Below are positions 17,465 through 26,759 of a DNA stretch of 64,000 bases, piece after piece. Positions within the stretch are counted from its first letter, which is position 1; every line of letters starts with the position of its first letter. The translations under genes were made by a program, and so were the position numbers. This DNA comes from Sphaerimonospora sp050942215 (GTDB lineage: Bacteria; Actinomycetota; Actinomycetes; Streptosporangiales; Streptosporangiaceae). Where the stretch lies: positions 6,200,001 through 6,264,000 of the forward strand of contig NZ_CP192056.1 of assembly GCF_050942215.1 (NCBI RefSeq), in the 5' to 3' direction. Below the pieces are notes generated by a model, which searched no databases, was not told where the DNA came from, and saw only the letters and a list, made by a program, of their open reading frames with translations.

Positions 17465-18801
17465 TCCCACGGCTCGTCGTCGCGGCGCCGTCGTCGGGCA
17501 GCGGCAAGACGACGGTGGCCACGGGGCTGATGGCGGCGCTGCGGGCGCGCGGGCTGCGGGTCTCGCCGCACAAGGTGGGGCCGGACTACATCGACCCGGG
17601 CTATCACGCGCTGGCGGCCGGACGTCCCGGGCGCAATCTGGATCCGTGGCTCGTGGGTGAGGACCTCGTCGCACCGCTGTTCCTGCATGGCGCGGCGGGC
17701 TGCGACGTGGCCGTGGTCGAGGGCGTGATGGGCCTGTTCGACGGCAGAGGCGAGACCGACTTCGCCTCGACGGCGCACCTGGCGAGGCTGCTCGAAGCGC
17801 CGGTGGTGCTGGTTGTGGATGTGGCGCGGCAGAGCCGGTCGGTGGCGGCCGTGGTGCACGGTTTCGCCACGTTCGATCCGCGGGTGCGCGTGGGCGGGGT
17901 GGTGCTGAACCGGGTCGGCTCGGCCCGGCACGAGGAGCTGTGCCGGGCCGCGCTGGAGGCGGCGGGCGTGCCGGTGCTGGGGGCGATCCGCCGCGACGAC
18001 GCCGTGGTCACGCCGTCGCGGCATCTGGGGCTGGTGCCGGCGGCCGAGCGGCAGGCCGAGGCCGTGGCCTCGGTGGACCGGCTGGCCGCGCTGGTGGCCG
18101 GCTCGTGCGATCTGGACGCGCTGCTGCGACTGGCCGGATCGGCTCCCCCGCTGACCGCCTCCCCCTGGGCGCCGCCGCCCGGGTCGTTCCCGCACCGGCC
18201 GGTGGTTGCGGTGGCGGGCGGGGCCGCGTTCACGTTCGGCTACGCCGAGCACGTCGAGCTGCTGCGGGCGGCGGGCGCCGACGTCGCGGTGTTCGACCCG
18301 CTGCGGGACGAGCGGCTGCCGGACGGCACCGCCGCCCTCGTGCTGGGCGGCGGATTCCCCGAGATGTACGCCGCCGAGCTGGCCGCCAACGAGCCGCTGC
18401 GCGAACAGGTGGCGGCCTTCGCCGGGCCGATCGCGGCGGAGTGCGCGGGGCTGCTCTACCTGTGCGAGGAACTGGACGGGCAGCGGATGTGCGGGCGCGT
18501 GCCGGCCCGCGCCAGGATGACGTCCAGGCTGACCCTCGGATATCGGGAGGCCGTCGCGTTGCGACCGTCGCTGCTGACGAAGGCGGGCGAGCGGTTCCGG
18601 GGGCACGAGTTCCACCGGACCGCCGCCGACTACGACCACGCGCCGCTGTTCCGCTGGGCGGGCGGCGGCGCCAATGGTTCCGGCGACGGTTTCGGCGACG
18701 CCCTGCTGACCGCGTCGTACCTGCACCTGCACTGGGCCGGCAGGCCCGAGCTGGCTCAGCGGCTGGTGTCGTCCTCCAGGTCGCCCTCGGTCTTGAGGTA
18801 G
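17458..18801 (+). CDS. cobB: Hydrogenobyrinic acid a,c-diamide synthase
   Basis: 447 residues. The N-terminal dethiobiotin-synthetase-like ATPase has P-loop APSSGSGKTT and PHKVGPDYIDPGYHALAAGR. The C-terminal class I glutamine amidotransferase has LGGGFPEMYAAEL and the nucleophile in AAECAGLLYLCEEL. It amidates the a and c carboxylates of hydrogenobyrinate. The GTG start lies 7 bp inside cobO. The last 46 bp run into the convergent cobN gene, so both C-termini are encoded by the same DNA. Confidence 0.95.
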   Translation: MVVPRLVVAAPSSGSGKTTVATGLMAALRARGLRVSPHKVGPDYIDPGYHALAAGRPGRNLDPWLVGEDLVAPLFLHGAAGCDVAVVEGVMGLFDGRGETDFASTAHLARLLEAPVVLVVDVARQSRSVAAVVHGFATFDPRVRVGGVVLNRVGSARHEELCRAALEAAGVPVLGAIRRDDAVVTPSRHLGLVPAAERQAEAVASVDRLAALVAGSCDLDALLRLAGSAPPLTASPWAPPPGSFPHRPVVAVAGGAAFTFGYAEHVELLRAAGADVAVFDPLRDERLPDGTAALVLGGGFPEMYAAELAANEPLREQVAAFAGPIAAECAGLLYLCEELDGQRMCGRVPARARMTSRLTLGYREAVALRPSLLTKAGERFRGHEFHRTAADYDHAPLFRWAGGGANGSGDGFGDALLTASYLHLHWAGRPELAQRLVSSSRSPSVLR

Positions 18802-21800
18802 GTCTCGCGGAGCCCGTTCAGGATCTCCGGGTCGGGGTGCTCCCACATGCCGCGTTCTGCCGCCTCCAGCAGCCGTTCGGCTATGCCGTGCAGCGCCCAC
18901 GGGTTCGACCGCTGCATGAACTCCTGGTTCTCGGGGTCGAGCACGTACGTCTCGGCCAGCTTGTCGTACATCCAGTCGGCCACCACACCCGTGGTGGCGT
19001 CGTAGCCGAACAGGTAGTCGACGGTGGCGGCCAGCTCGAAGGCGCCCTTGTAGCCGTGCCGCCGCATCGCAGCCAGCCACCGCGGGTTGACCACGCGAGC
19101 GCGGAAGATCCGCGAGGTCTCCTCCGACAGCGTCCGGGTGCGGACCGCGTCCGGCCGGGTGCTGTCCCCGATGTACGCGGCCGGCGCCCGCCCGGTGAGC
19201 GCGCGGACGGTGGCGATCATGCCGCCGTGGTACTGGAAGTAGTCGTCGGAGTCGGCGATGTCGTGTTCGTGCGTGTCGACGTTCTTGGCCGCCACGGCGA
19301 TCCTGCGGTAGGCGTCCTCCATCTGTGGCCGCGCGGCCACACCGTCGAGGTCGCGGCCGTAGGCGAAGCCGCCCCACACCGCGTACACCTCGGCCAGGTC
19401 GGCGTCGTCGTGCCAGTTGCGGCTGTCGATGAGCGGCAGCAGCCCGGCGCCGTACGCGCCGGGCGCCGAGCCGAAAATACGCATCGTCGCCCGTCGCTCG
19501 TCCCCGCCCGTCGCGGCGACGTGGGCGCGCACGTAGTTTTCCTCATGCGGCTCGTCCAGGGCGGCGGCCAGCCGTACGGCGTCGTCGAGCATGGCGACCA
19601 CGTGCGGGAAGGCGTCGCGGAAGAAGCCGCTGATGCGGACCGTCACGTCGATCCTGGGCCGGCCGAGCTCCTCGAGGTCGATCGGCTCCAGGCGCGTCAC
19701 GCGGCGCGACGCCTCGTCCCACGCGGGGCGGACGCCGAGCAGGGCGAGCACCTCGGCCACGTCGTCGCCCGCCGTGCGCATGGCGCTGGTGCCCCAGATG
19801 GACAGTCCCACCGAGCGCGGCCACTCGCCGGTGTCCGCGCGGTAGCGCGCCAGCAGCGAGTCGGCCATCGCCTGGCCGGTCTCCCAGGCCAGGCGGCTCG
19901 GGACCGCGCGGGGATCGACGGAGTAGAAGTTGCGGCCGGTCGGCAGCACGTTGACCAGGCCGCGCAGCGGTGAGCCACTCGGCCCGGCGGGCACGTACCC
20001 GCCGTCCAGGGCGTGCAGCAGATGGTCGAGCTCGTCGGTGGTGCGCGCCAGGCGCGGCACCATCTCGGTCGCCGCGAAGGTGAGGATCCGCGTGACGAGC
20101 TCGGCTCTCTCCTCGGGGAGCTCTCCGCCGAGGACGGCGCGGGCGACCTCGGCCGCCCCTTCCACCGCCCAGCCCCGCTCCTCCATCCCCTCCACCAGCT
20201 CGCGGGCGACCGCTTCGAACCGGTCGACGGCCGTCAGCTCGGCCGTGCCGTCCTCGACCATCCCCAACGCCTCACGCAGCCCGGGCAGGGTCTCCCGGCC
20301 CGACCACATCTGCCGGGCCCGCAGCATCGCGAGCACGAGGTTTGTTCGGGCCTGCCCGGTGGGCGCCTGCCCGAGCACGTGCAGGCCGTCACGGATCTGC
20401 ACGTCCTTGACCTCGCACAGCCAGCCGTCCACGTGCAGGATGAAGTCGTCGAACTTGCTGTCCTGCGGCCGATCCGTCAGCCCGAGGTCGTGATCGAGCC
20501 GGGCCGCCTGGATCAACGTCCAGATCTGCGCCCGGATCGCGGGCAGCTTGGCCGGGTCCATGGCGGCGATGGTGGCGTGCTCGTCCAGCAGCTGCTCCAG
20601 CCGCGCGATGTCGCCATAGCTCTCGGCGCGGGCCATGGGCGGCACCAGGTGGTCGACCAGCACGGCGTGCGCCCGCCGCTTGGCCTGCGTGCCCTCACCC
20701 GGATCATTGACCAGGAACGGATAGATCAGCGGCAGGTCGCCGATGGCGGCGTCGGTGCCGCAGGCGGCGGACATGCCCGCGGCCTTGCCCGGCAGCCATT
20801 CCAGGTTGCCGTGCTTGCCCACATGCACGATCGCATGTGCACCGTATTCGTCTGACAACCAATGGTAGGCGGCCAGGTAGTGATGGCTGGGCGGCAGGTC
20901 GGGGTCGTGGTAGATGGCGATCGGGTTCTCCCCGAAGCCGCGCGGCGGCTGCACCATCACCACCACGTTCCCGGCCCGGAGCGCGGCCAGCACGATGTCC
21001 CCTTCGTGCACGAACAGCTCGCCGGGGGGCGGCCCCCAGTGCCGCTCCATATCCGCCCGCAGGCTTTCGGGCAGCGTCCGATACCAGCGCTCGTAGGAGG
21101 CGGCGGAGATGCGCACCGGATTGCCCGCCAGCTGCTCCTCGGTCAGCCAGTCGGGGTCCTGTCCGCCGGCGGCGATCAGGGCGTGGATCAGCGCGTCGCC
21201 GTCCTGCTCGGCCACCCCGGGGAAACCCTCGCCCAGGTCGTAGCCCGCCTCGGCGAGCCGGGCCAGCAGCCGTACGGTGCTGGCGGGGGTGTCCAGTCCG
21301 ACGGCGTTGCCGATCCGGGAGTGCTTGGTCGGGTAAGCCGACAGCATCACGACCAGCCGCCGCTGCGCGGGCGGGGTGTGCCGCAGCAGGCCATGCCGTA
21401 CGGCGATGCCCGCCACCCGGGCGGCCCGCTCGGCGTCGGCCACGTAGACGGTCAGCCCGTCCTCGTCGATCTCCTTGAACGAGAACGGCACGGTGATGAT
21501 GCGGCCGTCGAACTCGGGAATCGCCACCTGCGAGGCCGCGTCCAGCGGTGACAGCCCATCGTCGCTGTCCTGCCACGCCTGCCTGCTGCTGGTCAGGCAG
21601 AGCCCCTGCAGGATCGGCACGTCCAGCTCGGCCAGGGCGCCCACGTCCCACGCCTCGTCGTCGCCGCCCGCGCCGGCCGTGGCCGGCCGGGTGCCGCCCG
21701 CCGCCAGCACGGTCACCACCAGCGCGTCGGCGGAGCGCAGCGTGTCGAGCAGTTCGGGCTCGGCCGTGCGTAGCGACGAGCAGAAGACCGGCAGCGCCTG

Positions 21801-22358
21801 GCCGCCCGCTTCCTCGACGGCGGCGCAGAGGGTCTCGACGAAACCGGTGTTGCCCGCCATATGGTGCGCCCGGTAGTACAGCACACCCACCACCGGCCCG
21901 TGCTGGTTCCGAGCCGTACGCTCCAGCCGTCCCCAGGAGGGAGCGGGCTCGGGCGGCGCGAACCCGTGACCGGTCAGCAGCACCGTGTCGGACAGGAACG
22001 CGTGCAGTTCCGCCAGGTTGACCGGGCCGCCATGGGCCAGGTAGGCGTGCGCCTCGGCGCAGACACCCTGGCTGACCGTGGAAAGCTCCATCAACTCGGC
22101 GTCCGGTGCCTGTTCGCCGCCCAGCACCACGACAGGACGGGGACCGGCCAGCAGCGCGTCCAGCCCCTCCTCCCAGGCTCGTCGCCCGCCCAGCAGGCGC
22201 ACCACCACAAGGTCGGTGTCCGCCACGAGGTCGGGCAGGTCGTCCACCCCGAGCCGGGCCGGGTTGCCCAGGCGGTAGGCCGCACCGCTGGCACGGGCGC
22301 TCAGCAGGTCGGTGTCGGAAGTCGAGAGCAGCAGGACGGTACGGCTGTCGCCTGGCAC
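18756..22358 (-). CDS. cobN: Cobaltochelatase large subunit CobN
   Basis: 1200 residues, the usual length. Characteristic segments include GVLYYRAHHMAGNTGF near residue 180, YPTKHSRIGNAVGLDTPAS, HVGKHGNLEWLPGKA, SVGLSIWGTSAMRT and the C-terminal MQRSNPWALHGIAERLLEA. CobN binds the corrin and inserts cobalt using the ATPase/VWA subunit at 14769-16859. GTG at 22358 is preceded by GGGAGG. The longer upstream frame would read through the riboswitch. Expression is under the riboswitch at 22402-22550. Confidence 0.95.
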   Translation of the reverse strand: MPGDSRTVLLLSTSDTDLLSARASGAAYRLGNPARLGVDDLPDLVADTDLVVVRLLGGRRAWEEGLDALLAGPRPVVVLGGEQAPDAELMELSTVSQGVCAEAHAYLAHGGPVNLAELHAFLSDTVLLTGHGFAPPEPAPSWGRLERTARNQHGPVVGVLYYRAHHMAGNTGFVETLCAAVEEAGGQALPVFCSSLRTAEPELLDTLRSADALVVTVLAAGGTRPATAGAGGDDEAWDVGALAELDVPILQGLCLTSSRQAWQDSDDGLSPLDAASQVAIPEFDGRIITVPFSFKEIDEDGLTVYVADAERAARVAGIAVRHGLLRHTPPAQRRLVVMLSAYPTKHSRIGNAVGLDTPASTVRLLARLAEAGYDLGEGFPGVAEQDGDALIHALIAAGGQDPDWLTEEQLAGNPVRISAASYERWYRTLPESLRADMERHWGPPPGELFVHEGDIVLAALRAGNVVVMVQPPRGFGENPIAIYHDPDLPPSHHYLAAYHWLSDEYGAHAIVHVGKHGNLEWLPGKAAGMSAACGTDAAIGDLPLIYPFLVNDPGEGTQAKRRAHAVLVDHLVPPMARAESYGDIARLEQLLDEHATIAAMDPAKLPAIRAQIWTLIQAARLDHDLGLTDRPQDSKFDDFILHVDGWLCEVKDVQIRDGLHVLGQAPTGQARTNLVLAMLRARQMWSGRETLPGLREALGMVEDGTAELTAVDRFEAVARELVEGMEERGWAVEGAAEVARAVLGGELPEERAELVTRILTFAATEMVPRLARTTDELDHLLHALDGGYVPAGPSGSPLRGLVNVLPTGRNFYSVDPRAVPSRLAWETGQAMADSLLARYRADTGEWPRSVGLSIWGTSAMRTAGDDVAEVLALLGVRPAWDEASRRVTRLEPIDLEELGRPRIDVTVRISGFFRDAFPHVVAMLDDAVRLAAALDEPHEENYVRAHVAATGGDERRATMRIFGSAPGAYGAGLLPLIDSRNWHDDADLAEVYAVWGGFAYGRDLDGVAARPQMEDAYRRIAVAAKNVDTHEHDIADSDDYFQYHGGMIATVRALTGRAPAAYIGDSTRPDAVRTRTLSEETSRIFRARVVNPRWLAAMRRHGYKGAFELAATVDYLFGYDATTGVVADWMYDKLAETYVLDPENQEFMQRSNPWALHGIAERLLEAAERGMWEHPDPEILNGLRETYLKTEGDLEDDTSR

Positions 22359-22401
22359 GACGCAATCCTCCCTCGGGGTCCTCGCCCCGGTCGCGGATGT
22401 C

Positions 22402-22550
22402 ACGACGGCAGGAGTCTCCTGGCTCCCGGATCGACGCTCCCCCGGCCTTCCCACCCGTCGCCGGGCAGTGGCCTGCGGTGGGGTTCGCTCCCCGGTCACA
22501 GTGGCGGGACCGCGCCGGTTTCACACCGGCTTCCTCCCATTGCCATCGCC
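22402..22550 (-). promoter_or_regulatory. Cobalamin riboswitch ahead of cobN
   Basis: Minus strand: GGAAGCCGGTGTGAAACCGG, GCGGTCCCGCCACTGTG, GGCCACTGCCCGG, GGTGGGAAGGCC and GGGAGCCAGGAGACTC. It is nearly identical in layout to the importer riboswitch at 12870-13018. Its 3' end is about 43 nt from the cobN GTG, so translation control is plausible. Confidence 0.93.
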
Positions 22551-22594
22551 TACCGAGGAGCCTACGACACAAAAGCCTCCGAAATAACTGGCGC

Positions 22595-22608
22595 TACCAT
22601 CCTCACCG
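22595..22608 (+). promoter_or_regulatory. Putative leaderless promoter of cobG
   Basis: A TACCAT hexamer ends 7 bp before the GTG of cobG, with no ribosome binding site in between. This is the geometry of an actinobacterial leaderless transcript, where the first base of the codon is the transcription start. The same spacing and similar sequence occur ahead of cobF. Confidence 0.4.
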
Positions 22609-23888
22609 TGTCGATATGCGACTTTTCTGGACGTGAGCGCTCGGACGCCTGTCCGGGAGCGCTTCAGGTGCACGAGGCGATCGACGGCCCGCTGGCCCGG
22701 GTCCGCCTGCCGGGCGGGGCGGTCTCCCCCGTGCAACTATGCGAGCTGGCCACTTGCGCCGCGGAGCTGGGCTCGGGGGTGATCGAGCTGACCTCCCGGG
22801 CGAACGTCCAGGTCCGCGGCCTGCGCTCGCCCGCCGCCTTCGCCGAGCGGATGGCCGCGGCCGGGCTGCTGCCGTCGGCCGCGCACGAGCGGGTGCGCAA
22901 CATCGTCGCCTCGCCGCTCGGCGGGCGCGGCCACGCGGGCCTGCTCGCCACCCAACCGCTGGTCGAGGCGCTGGACCGGGAGCTATGCGCCCGCCCCCGG
23001 CTGGCCGGGCTCCCCGGACGGTTCCTGTTCGCGCTGGACGACGGCACCGGAGACGTCGCCGGGCTCGGCGCCGACGTCACGTTCGCGGCCGAACACCGGA
23101 CCGGGGCTCGGTTGCTGCTGGCGGGCTCCGACAGCGGGCTGACCACGCACCCCGAGTCGGCGGCCTCGCTCATGATCGCCGCAGCGGACGCCTTCCTCGA
23201 CGAACGGGCCGCGCAGGCCGAGGCCGGCGGCACCGCAGCGGTGGGCGGCACTGGGGCGGCGAGCCGTGGTGCATGGCGGATCCGCGAGCTGGAGAACGGG
23301 CCCGCTCGCATCGCCGCTCGGCTGGACGGCGCCATGGCCGGGCTCAGGGCCTCCACCGCCTCGGGTTTCTCGGGGAGCTCGGGTTTCTCGGGGAGCTCGG
23401 GTTTCTCGGGGAGCTCGGGTTTCGAGGTGCGGCGGCCGCGGGGAGTCCGCCGCGCCGAACGCCACGCGCAGCGCGACGGCAGGGTCGCCATCGAAGCCCT
23501 GGTGCCGCTCGGCAGGCTGTCGGCCGCCCAGGCCCGGACGCTCGCGGACATCGGCGACCACATTCGGCTGACCCCCTGGCGGACCGCGGTGCTGCCGGAT
23601 CTGTCCCCGGCCGAAGCGGACCGGGCGGCCGAGGCGCTGGACGTCGCCGGGCTCGTCACCGATCCGGACTCGCCGTGGGCGGGCGTCACCGCCTGCACCG
23701 GGCGTCCCGGCTGCGCGAAGTCGCTGGCGGACGTCCAGGCCGACGCACGGCGCTGGGTGGCCGCCCTGGACGGGGCCCGGGACACGCCCGTTCATTGGGC
23801 CGGCTGCGCGCGACGTTGTGGGCTGCCACCCGGCCGGGTCGTCCAGATGATCGCCACAACCGACGGCTACCAGGAGAGGCAGCAGTGA
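22608..23888 (+). CDS. cobG: Precorrin-3B synthase
   Basis: 426 residues, a nitrite/sulfite-reductase-like monooxygenase that marks the aerobic pathway. N-terminal half: VIELTSRANVQVRGL and VRNIVASPLGG. The C-terminal cluster-binding motif is ACTGRPGCAKS followed by GCARRCGLP. A 54-bp tandem repeat at 23367-23420 adds three FSGSSG units between the two halves. The GTG at 22608 has no ribosome binding site and may be leaderless. It is the first gene of cobG-cobH-cobIJ. Confidence 0.93.
   Translation: MSICDFSGRERSDACPGALQVHEAIDGPLARVRLPGGAVSPVQLCELATCAAELGSGVIELTSRANVQVRGLRSPAAFAERMAAAGLLPSAAHERVRNIVASPLGGRGHAGLLATQPLVEALDRELCARPRLAGLPGRFLFALDDGTGDVAGLGADVTFAAEHRTGARLLLAGSDSGLTTHPESAASLMIAAADAFLDERAAQAEAGGTAAVGGTGAASRGAWRIRELENGPARIAARLDGAMAGLRASTASGFSGSSGFSGSSGFSGSSGFEVRRPRGVRRAERHAQRDGRVAIEALVPLGRLSAAQARTLADIGDHIRLTPWRTAVLPDLSPAEADRAAEALDVAGLVTDPDSPWAGVTACTGRPGCAKSLADVQADARRWVAALDGARDTPVHWAGCARRCGLPPGRVVQMIATTDGYQERQQ
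23367..23423 (+). repeat. In-frame 18-bp tandem repeat within cobG
   Basis: Three perfect copies of an 18-bp unit (GGTTTCTCGGGGAGCTCG) encode FSGSSG FSGSSG FSGSSG, followed by a partial fourth copy (GGTTTCGAGG). It lies between the two halves of CobG and is probably a linker subject to slippage. Confidence 0.9.
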
Positions 23889-24505
23889 ACGACTACATTC
23901 GCGACGGCGCCGAGATCTACCGCCGCTCGTTCGCGACCATCCGCGCCGAGGCCGATCTCACCGGGATGCCTCCCGACGTGGCCCAGGTGGCGGTACGAAT
24001 GATCCACGCCTGCGGGATGACCGACCTCGTCGCCGACCTGGGCTGGTCTCCCGCCGTGGTCACCCGCGCCCGCGAGGCGCTGCACCGCGGCGCACCCGTG
24101 CTGTGCGACTCCATGATGGTCGCCTCCGGCGTGACCAGGCGCAGGCTGCCCGCCGGCAACGACGTGGTGTGCACGCTCGGCGAGCCCGCCGTACCCGAAC
24201 TGGCCGAACGGCTCGGCACCACCCGCAGCGCCGCCGCACTGGAACTGTGGCGCGACCGTCTCGACGGCGCGGTGGTCGCGATCGGCAACGCCCCGACCGC
24301 ACTTTTCCGGCTGCTCGAACTGATCGAAGAAGGGGCCGCCAGGCCTGCCGCGGTGCTCGGCATCCCGGTCGGTTTCATCGGCGCGGTGGAGTCCAAGCAG
24401 GCGCTGGCGGACAGCGGCCTGGAGTATCTGGTGGTGCACGGCCGTCGCGGCGGCAGTGCGATGACTGCGGCGGCGGTCAACGCCATCGCCAGCGAGACGG
24501 AGTGA
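23885..24505 (+). CDS. cobH: Precorrin-8X methylmutase
   Basis: 206 residues. Family motifs are YRRSFATIRAEADL, VRMIHACGMTDL (with the catalytic histidine), VLCDSMMVASGVTRRRLP and GIPVGFIGAVESKQAL. It moves the C11 methyl group to C12 to form hydrogenobyrinate. The GTG start overlaps the cobG stop (GTGA). Confidence 0.96.
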   Translation: MNDYIRDGAEIYRRSFATIRAEADLTGMPPDVAQVAVRMIHACGMTDLVADLGWSPAVVTRAREALHRGAPVLCDSMMVASGVTRRRLPAGNDVVCTLGEPAVPELAERLGTTRSAAALELWRDRLDGAVVAIGNAPTALFRLLELIEEGAARPAAVLGIPVGFIGAVESKQALADSGLEYLVVHGRRGGSAMTAAAVNAIASETE

Positions 24506-24510
24506 TCACG

Positions 24511-26004
24511 ATGGCAGGACGGCTGTACGGGGTGGGACTCGGCCCCGGAGACCCCGAACTGGTCACCGTCAAGACCGCCCGGCTGATCGGCGAGGCCGAC
24601 GTGATCGCCTACCACGCCGCCAGGCACGGCCGCAGCATCGCCCGTTCCATCGCTCTGCCGTACATGCGCGAAGGGCAGATCGAGGAGCTGCTCCTCTATC
24701 CGCTGACCACGGAGACCACCGACCATCCCGGCGGCTACCAGGGCGCGCTCGACGACTTCTACGCCGACTGCGCCGAGCGGCTGGCCGCGCATCTGGACGC
24801 GGGCCGGATCGTGGTGGTGCTGAGTGAGGGCGACCCACTGTTCTACGGGTCGTACATGCACATGCACAAGCGGCTCGCCCACCGCTATCCGACCGAGGTG
24901 GTGCCCGGCGTGACCTCCGTCAGCGCCGCCTCGGCCGTGCTGGGCCGGCCGCTGGTCGAGCGGGATGAGGTGCTCACCGTGCTGCCCGGCACGCTGCCCG
25001 CCGAGGAACTCACCGAGCGGCTGCGCGCCACCGACTCGGCGGCGGTCCTCAAGCTGGGCAGGACGTTCACCAAGGTCCGTGACGCGCTGGTCGAGGCCGG
25101 GCGGCTGGACGAGGCCTGGTACGTCGAGCGCGCGACCATGGGTGCCGAACGGGCCGCGCCGCTCAAGGACGTCGACCCCGACGGGGTGCCGTACTTCTCG
25201 CTGGCCCTGCTCGCCAGCCCCACCTCTAGTCAATGGGCCGAGCGCACGTTCGTGCCCGAGCCCGCTTCCGTCGAATCCGCCGGGGAGGTGGCCGTGGTGG
25301 GGCTCGGCCCCGCCGGGCGTCCCTGGCTCACCCCCGAGGCGCAGGAGGCCTTGGCCGCCGCCACCGACCTGGTCGGATACGGCCCGTACGTGGATCGGGT
25401 GGCACCGAACCCGCGCCAGCGCCGCCACCGCACCGACAACCGCGTGGAGGCGGAACGCGCCAGGCACGCGCTGGAGCTGGCCCGCGAGGGAGCGCGGGTG
25501 GCCGTGGTGTCCTCCGGCGATCCCGGTGTGTTCGCCATGGCCAGCGCCGTGCTGGAGGCGGCGGCCGACTACCCCGACGTGCCGGTGCGGATCGTCCCCG
25601 GGCTGACCGCCGCGCAGGCGGTGGCCAGCCGGGTCGGCGCGCCGCTCGGCCACGACTACTGTGTGCTGTCGCTGTCGGACCTGCTCAAGCCGTGGGAGGT
25701 GGTGGCGGACCGGCTGACCGCCGCGGCGCGGGCCGACCTGGTCCTGGCGCTCTATAACCCGGCCTCGCGCAGCCGCACCTGGCAGCTCGCCGCCGCCCGG
25801 GACCTGCTGCTGGAGCATCGCGACGCCGCCACCCCCGTGGTGATCGGGCGCGACGTCGGTGGCGACGAGGAGAGCGTCACCGTCACCACGCTCGGCGAGC
25901 TGGACCCCGCCCAGGTGGACATGCGCTGCCTGCTGATCATCGGCTCCTCGACCACCCGGGTGACCGGCAACGGCGGCGTGTACACCCCGCGCCGCTACCC
26001 GTGA
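24511..26004 (+). CDS. cobIJ: CobI-CobJ fusion: precorrin-2 C20- and precorrin-3B C17-methyltransferase
   Basis: 497 residues with two SAM-dependent tetrapyrrole methylase domains. Residues 1-240 are CobI (YGVGLGPGDPELVTVKTARL, SEGDPLFYGSYMHMH, VPGVTSVSAASA). Residues about 255-497 are CobJ (VAVVGLGPAGRPWLTPEAQE, SSGDPGVFAMASAVLEA, YNPASRSRTWQL, VIGRDVGGDEE). The domains act on either side of CobG in the pathway. Such fusions are known in actinobacteria. The end overlaps convergent cobK by 10 bp. Confidence 0.96.
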   Translation: MAGRLYGVGLGPGDPELVTVKTARLIGEADVIAYHAARHGRSIARSIALPYMREGQIEELLLYPLTTETTDHPGGYQGALDDFYADCAERLAAHLDAGRIVVVLSEGDPLFYGSYMHMHKRLAHRYPTEVVPGVTSVSAASAVLGRPLVERDEVLTVLPGTLPAEELTERLRATDSAAVLKLGRTFTKVRDALVEAGRLDEAWYVERATMGAERAAPLKDVDPDGVPYFSLALLASPTSSQWAERTFVPEPASVESAGEVAVVGLGPAGRPWLTPEAQEALAAATDLVGYGPYVDRVAPNPRQRRHRTDNRVEAERARHALELAREGARVAVVSSGDPGVFAMASAVLEAAADYPDVPVRIVPGLTAAQAVASRVGAPLGHDYCVLSLSDLLKPWEVVADRLTAAARADLVLALYNPASRSRTWQLAAARDLLLEHRDAATPVVIGRDVGGDEESVTVTTLGELDPAQVDMRCLLIIGSSTTRVTGNGGVYTPRRYP

Positions 26005-26759
26005 TCGCGCCGTTTGTGGAGCCAGGTAACCGCCGCGCCGACCGTCTCCACCGTACGGACACCGATCGGCAGGGGCGGCCGGTCCACCATGATCACCGGA
26101 AGCCCGAGCTCGCGGGCCGCGACCAGTTTGGCGGTGGTCATCCGGCCACCGCTGTCCTTGGTGACCAGCACGTCCAGGCGGTGCTCCCGGATGAGGGCCC
26201 GCTCGCCCGCCACCGTGTACGGCCCGCGATCGAGCAGCACGTGCACGTTGTCCGGCACCGGCGGCTCCGGCGGATCCACCGACCTGGCCAGCAGCCAAAC
26301 ACCGGCCAGCCCGGTGAAGACCGGCAGGCTGCGCCGCCCGGTGGTGAGGAATACCCGGGCCGGCCCGTGCTGTCGTGCCATCCCGTGCAGCCGGGTCGCC
26401 GCCTCGGCCAGGGAGGCGACCCGCTGCCAGTCGTCGCCGGGCCCTTCCCGCCAGCCCGGCCGGCGCAGGATCAACAGCGGCACACCGGTGCGGGCCGCCG
26501 CCTCGGCCGCCGAGGCCGTCATCCGGGCCGCGAACGGGTGGGTGGCGTCCACCATCGCGTCGATGCGCTCGGCGGCCAGCCAGGCGGTCAGCCCGTCCGG
26601 CCCGCCGAACCCGCCCATCCGCACCTGCCCGGCGGGAAGCCGCGGATCGGTCACCCGCCCGGCGAGCGACGACACCACCCGCATGCCCGGATCGGCGGCC
26701 AGTTCGGCGGCGAGCGCCCGTGCCTCGGCCGTGCCACCCAGGATGAGGACCCGTCTCAC
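25995..26759 (-). CDS. cobK: Precorrin-6A reductase
   Basis: 254 residues. Rossmann start VLILGGTAEARALAAEL, then VDATHPFAARMTASA, VFLTTGRRSLPVF, and VTKDSGGRMTTAKLVAA near the C-terminus. It reduces precorrin-6A with NADPH. The GTG start overlaps the cobM stop (GTGA). It is the last gene of the minus-strand run PPOX-cobL-cobM-cobK. Confidence 0.95.
   Translation of the reverse strand: MRRVLILGGTAEARALAAELAADPGMRVVSSLAGRVTDPRLPAGQVRMGGFGGPDGLTAWLAAERIDAMVDATHPFAARMTASAAEAAARTGVPLLILRRPGWREGPGDDWQRVASLAEAATRLHGMARQHGPARVFLTTGRRSLPVFTGLAGVWLLARSVDPPEPPVPDNVHVLLDRGPYTVAGERALIREHRLDVLVTKDSGGRMTTAKLVAARELGLPVIMVDRPPLPIGVRTVETVGAAVTWLHKRRDHG

Noticed and set aside
17940..19973. Long plus-strand open frame of 677 codons across cobB and cobN
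   Set aside because: It is a shadow of cobB and antisense to cobN. The translation is Arg/Gly/Ala-rich with no family motifs, as is usual for high-GC DNA.
20704..22572. 622-codon minus-strand frame inside cobN
   Set aside because: Out-of-frame shadow of cobN with low-complexity Arg/Gly sequence. The cobN frame carries all conserved motifs.
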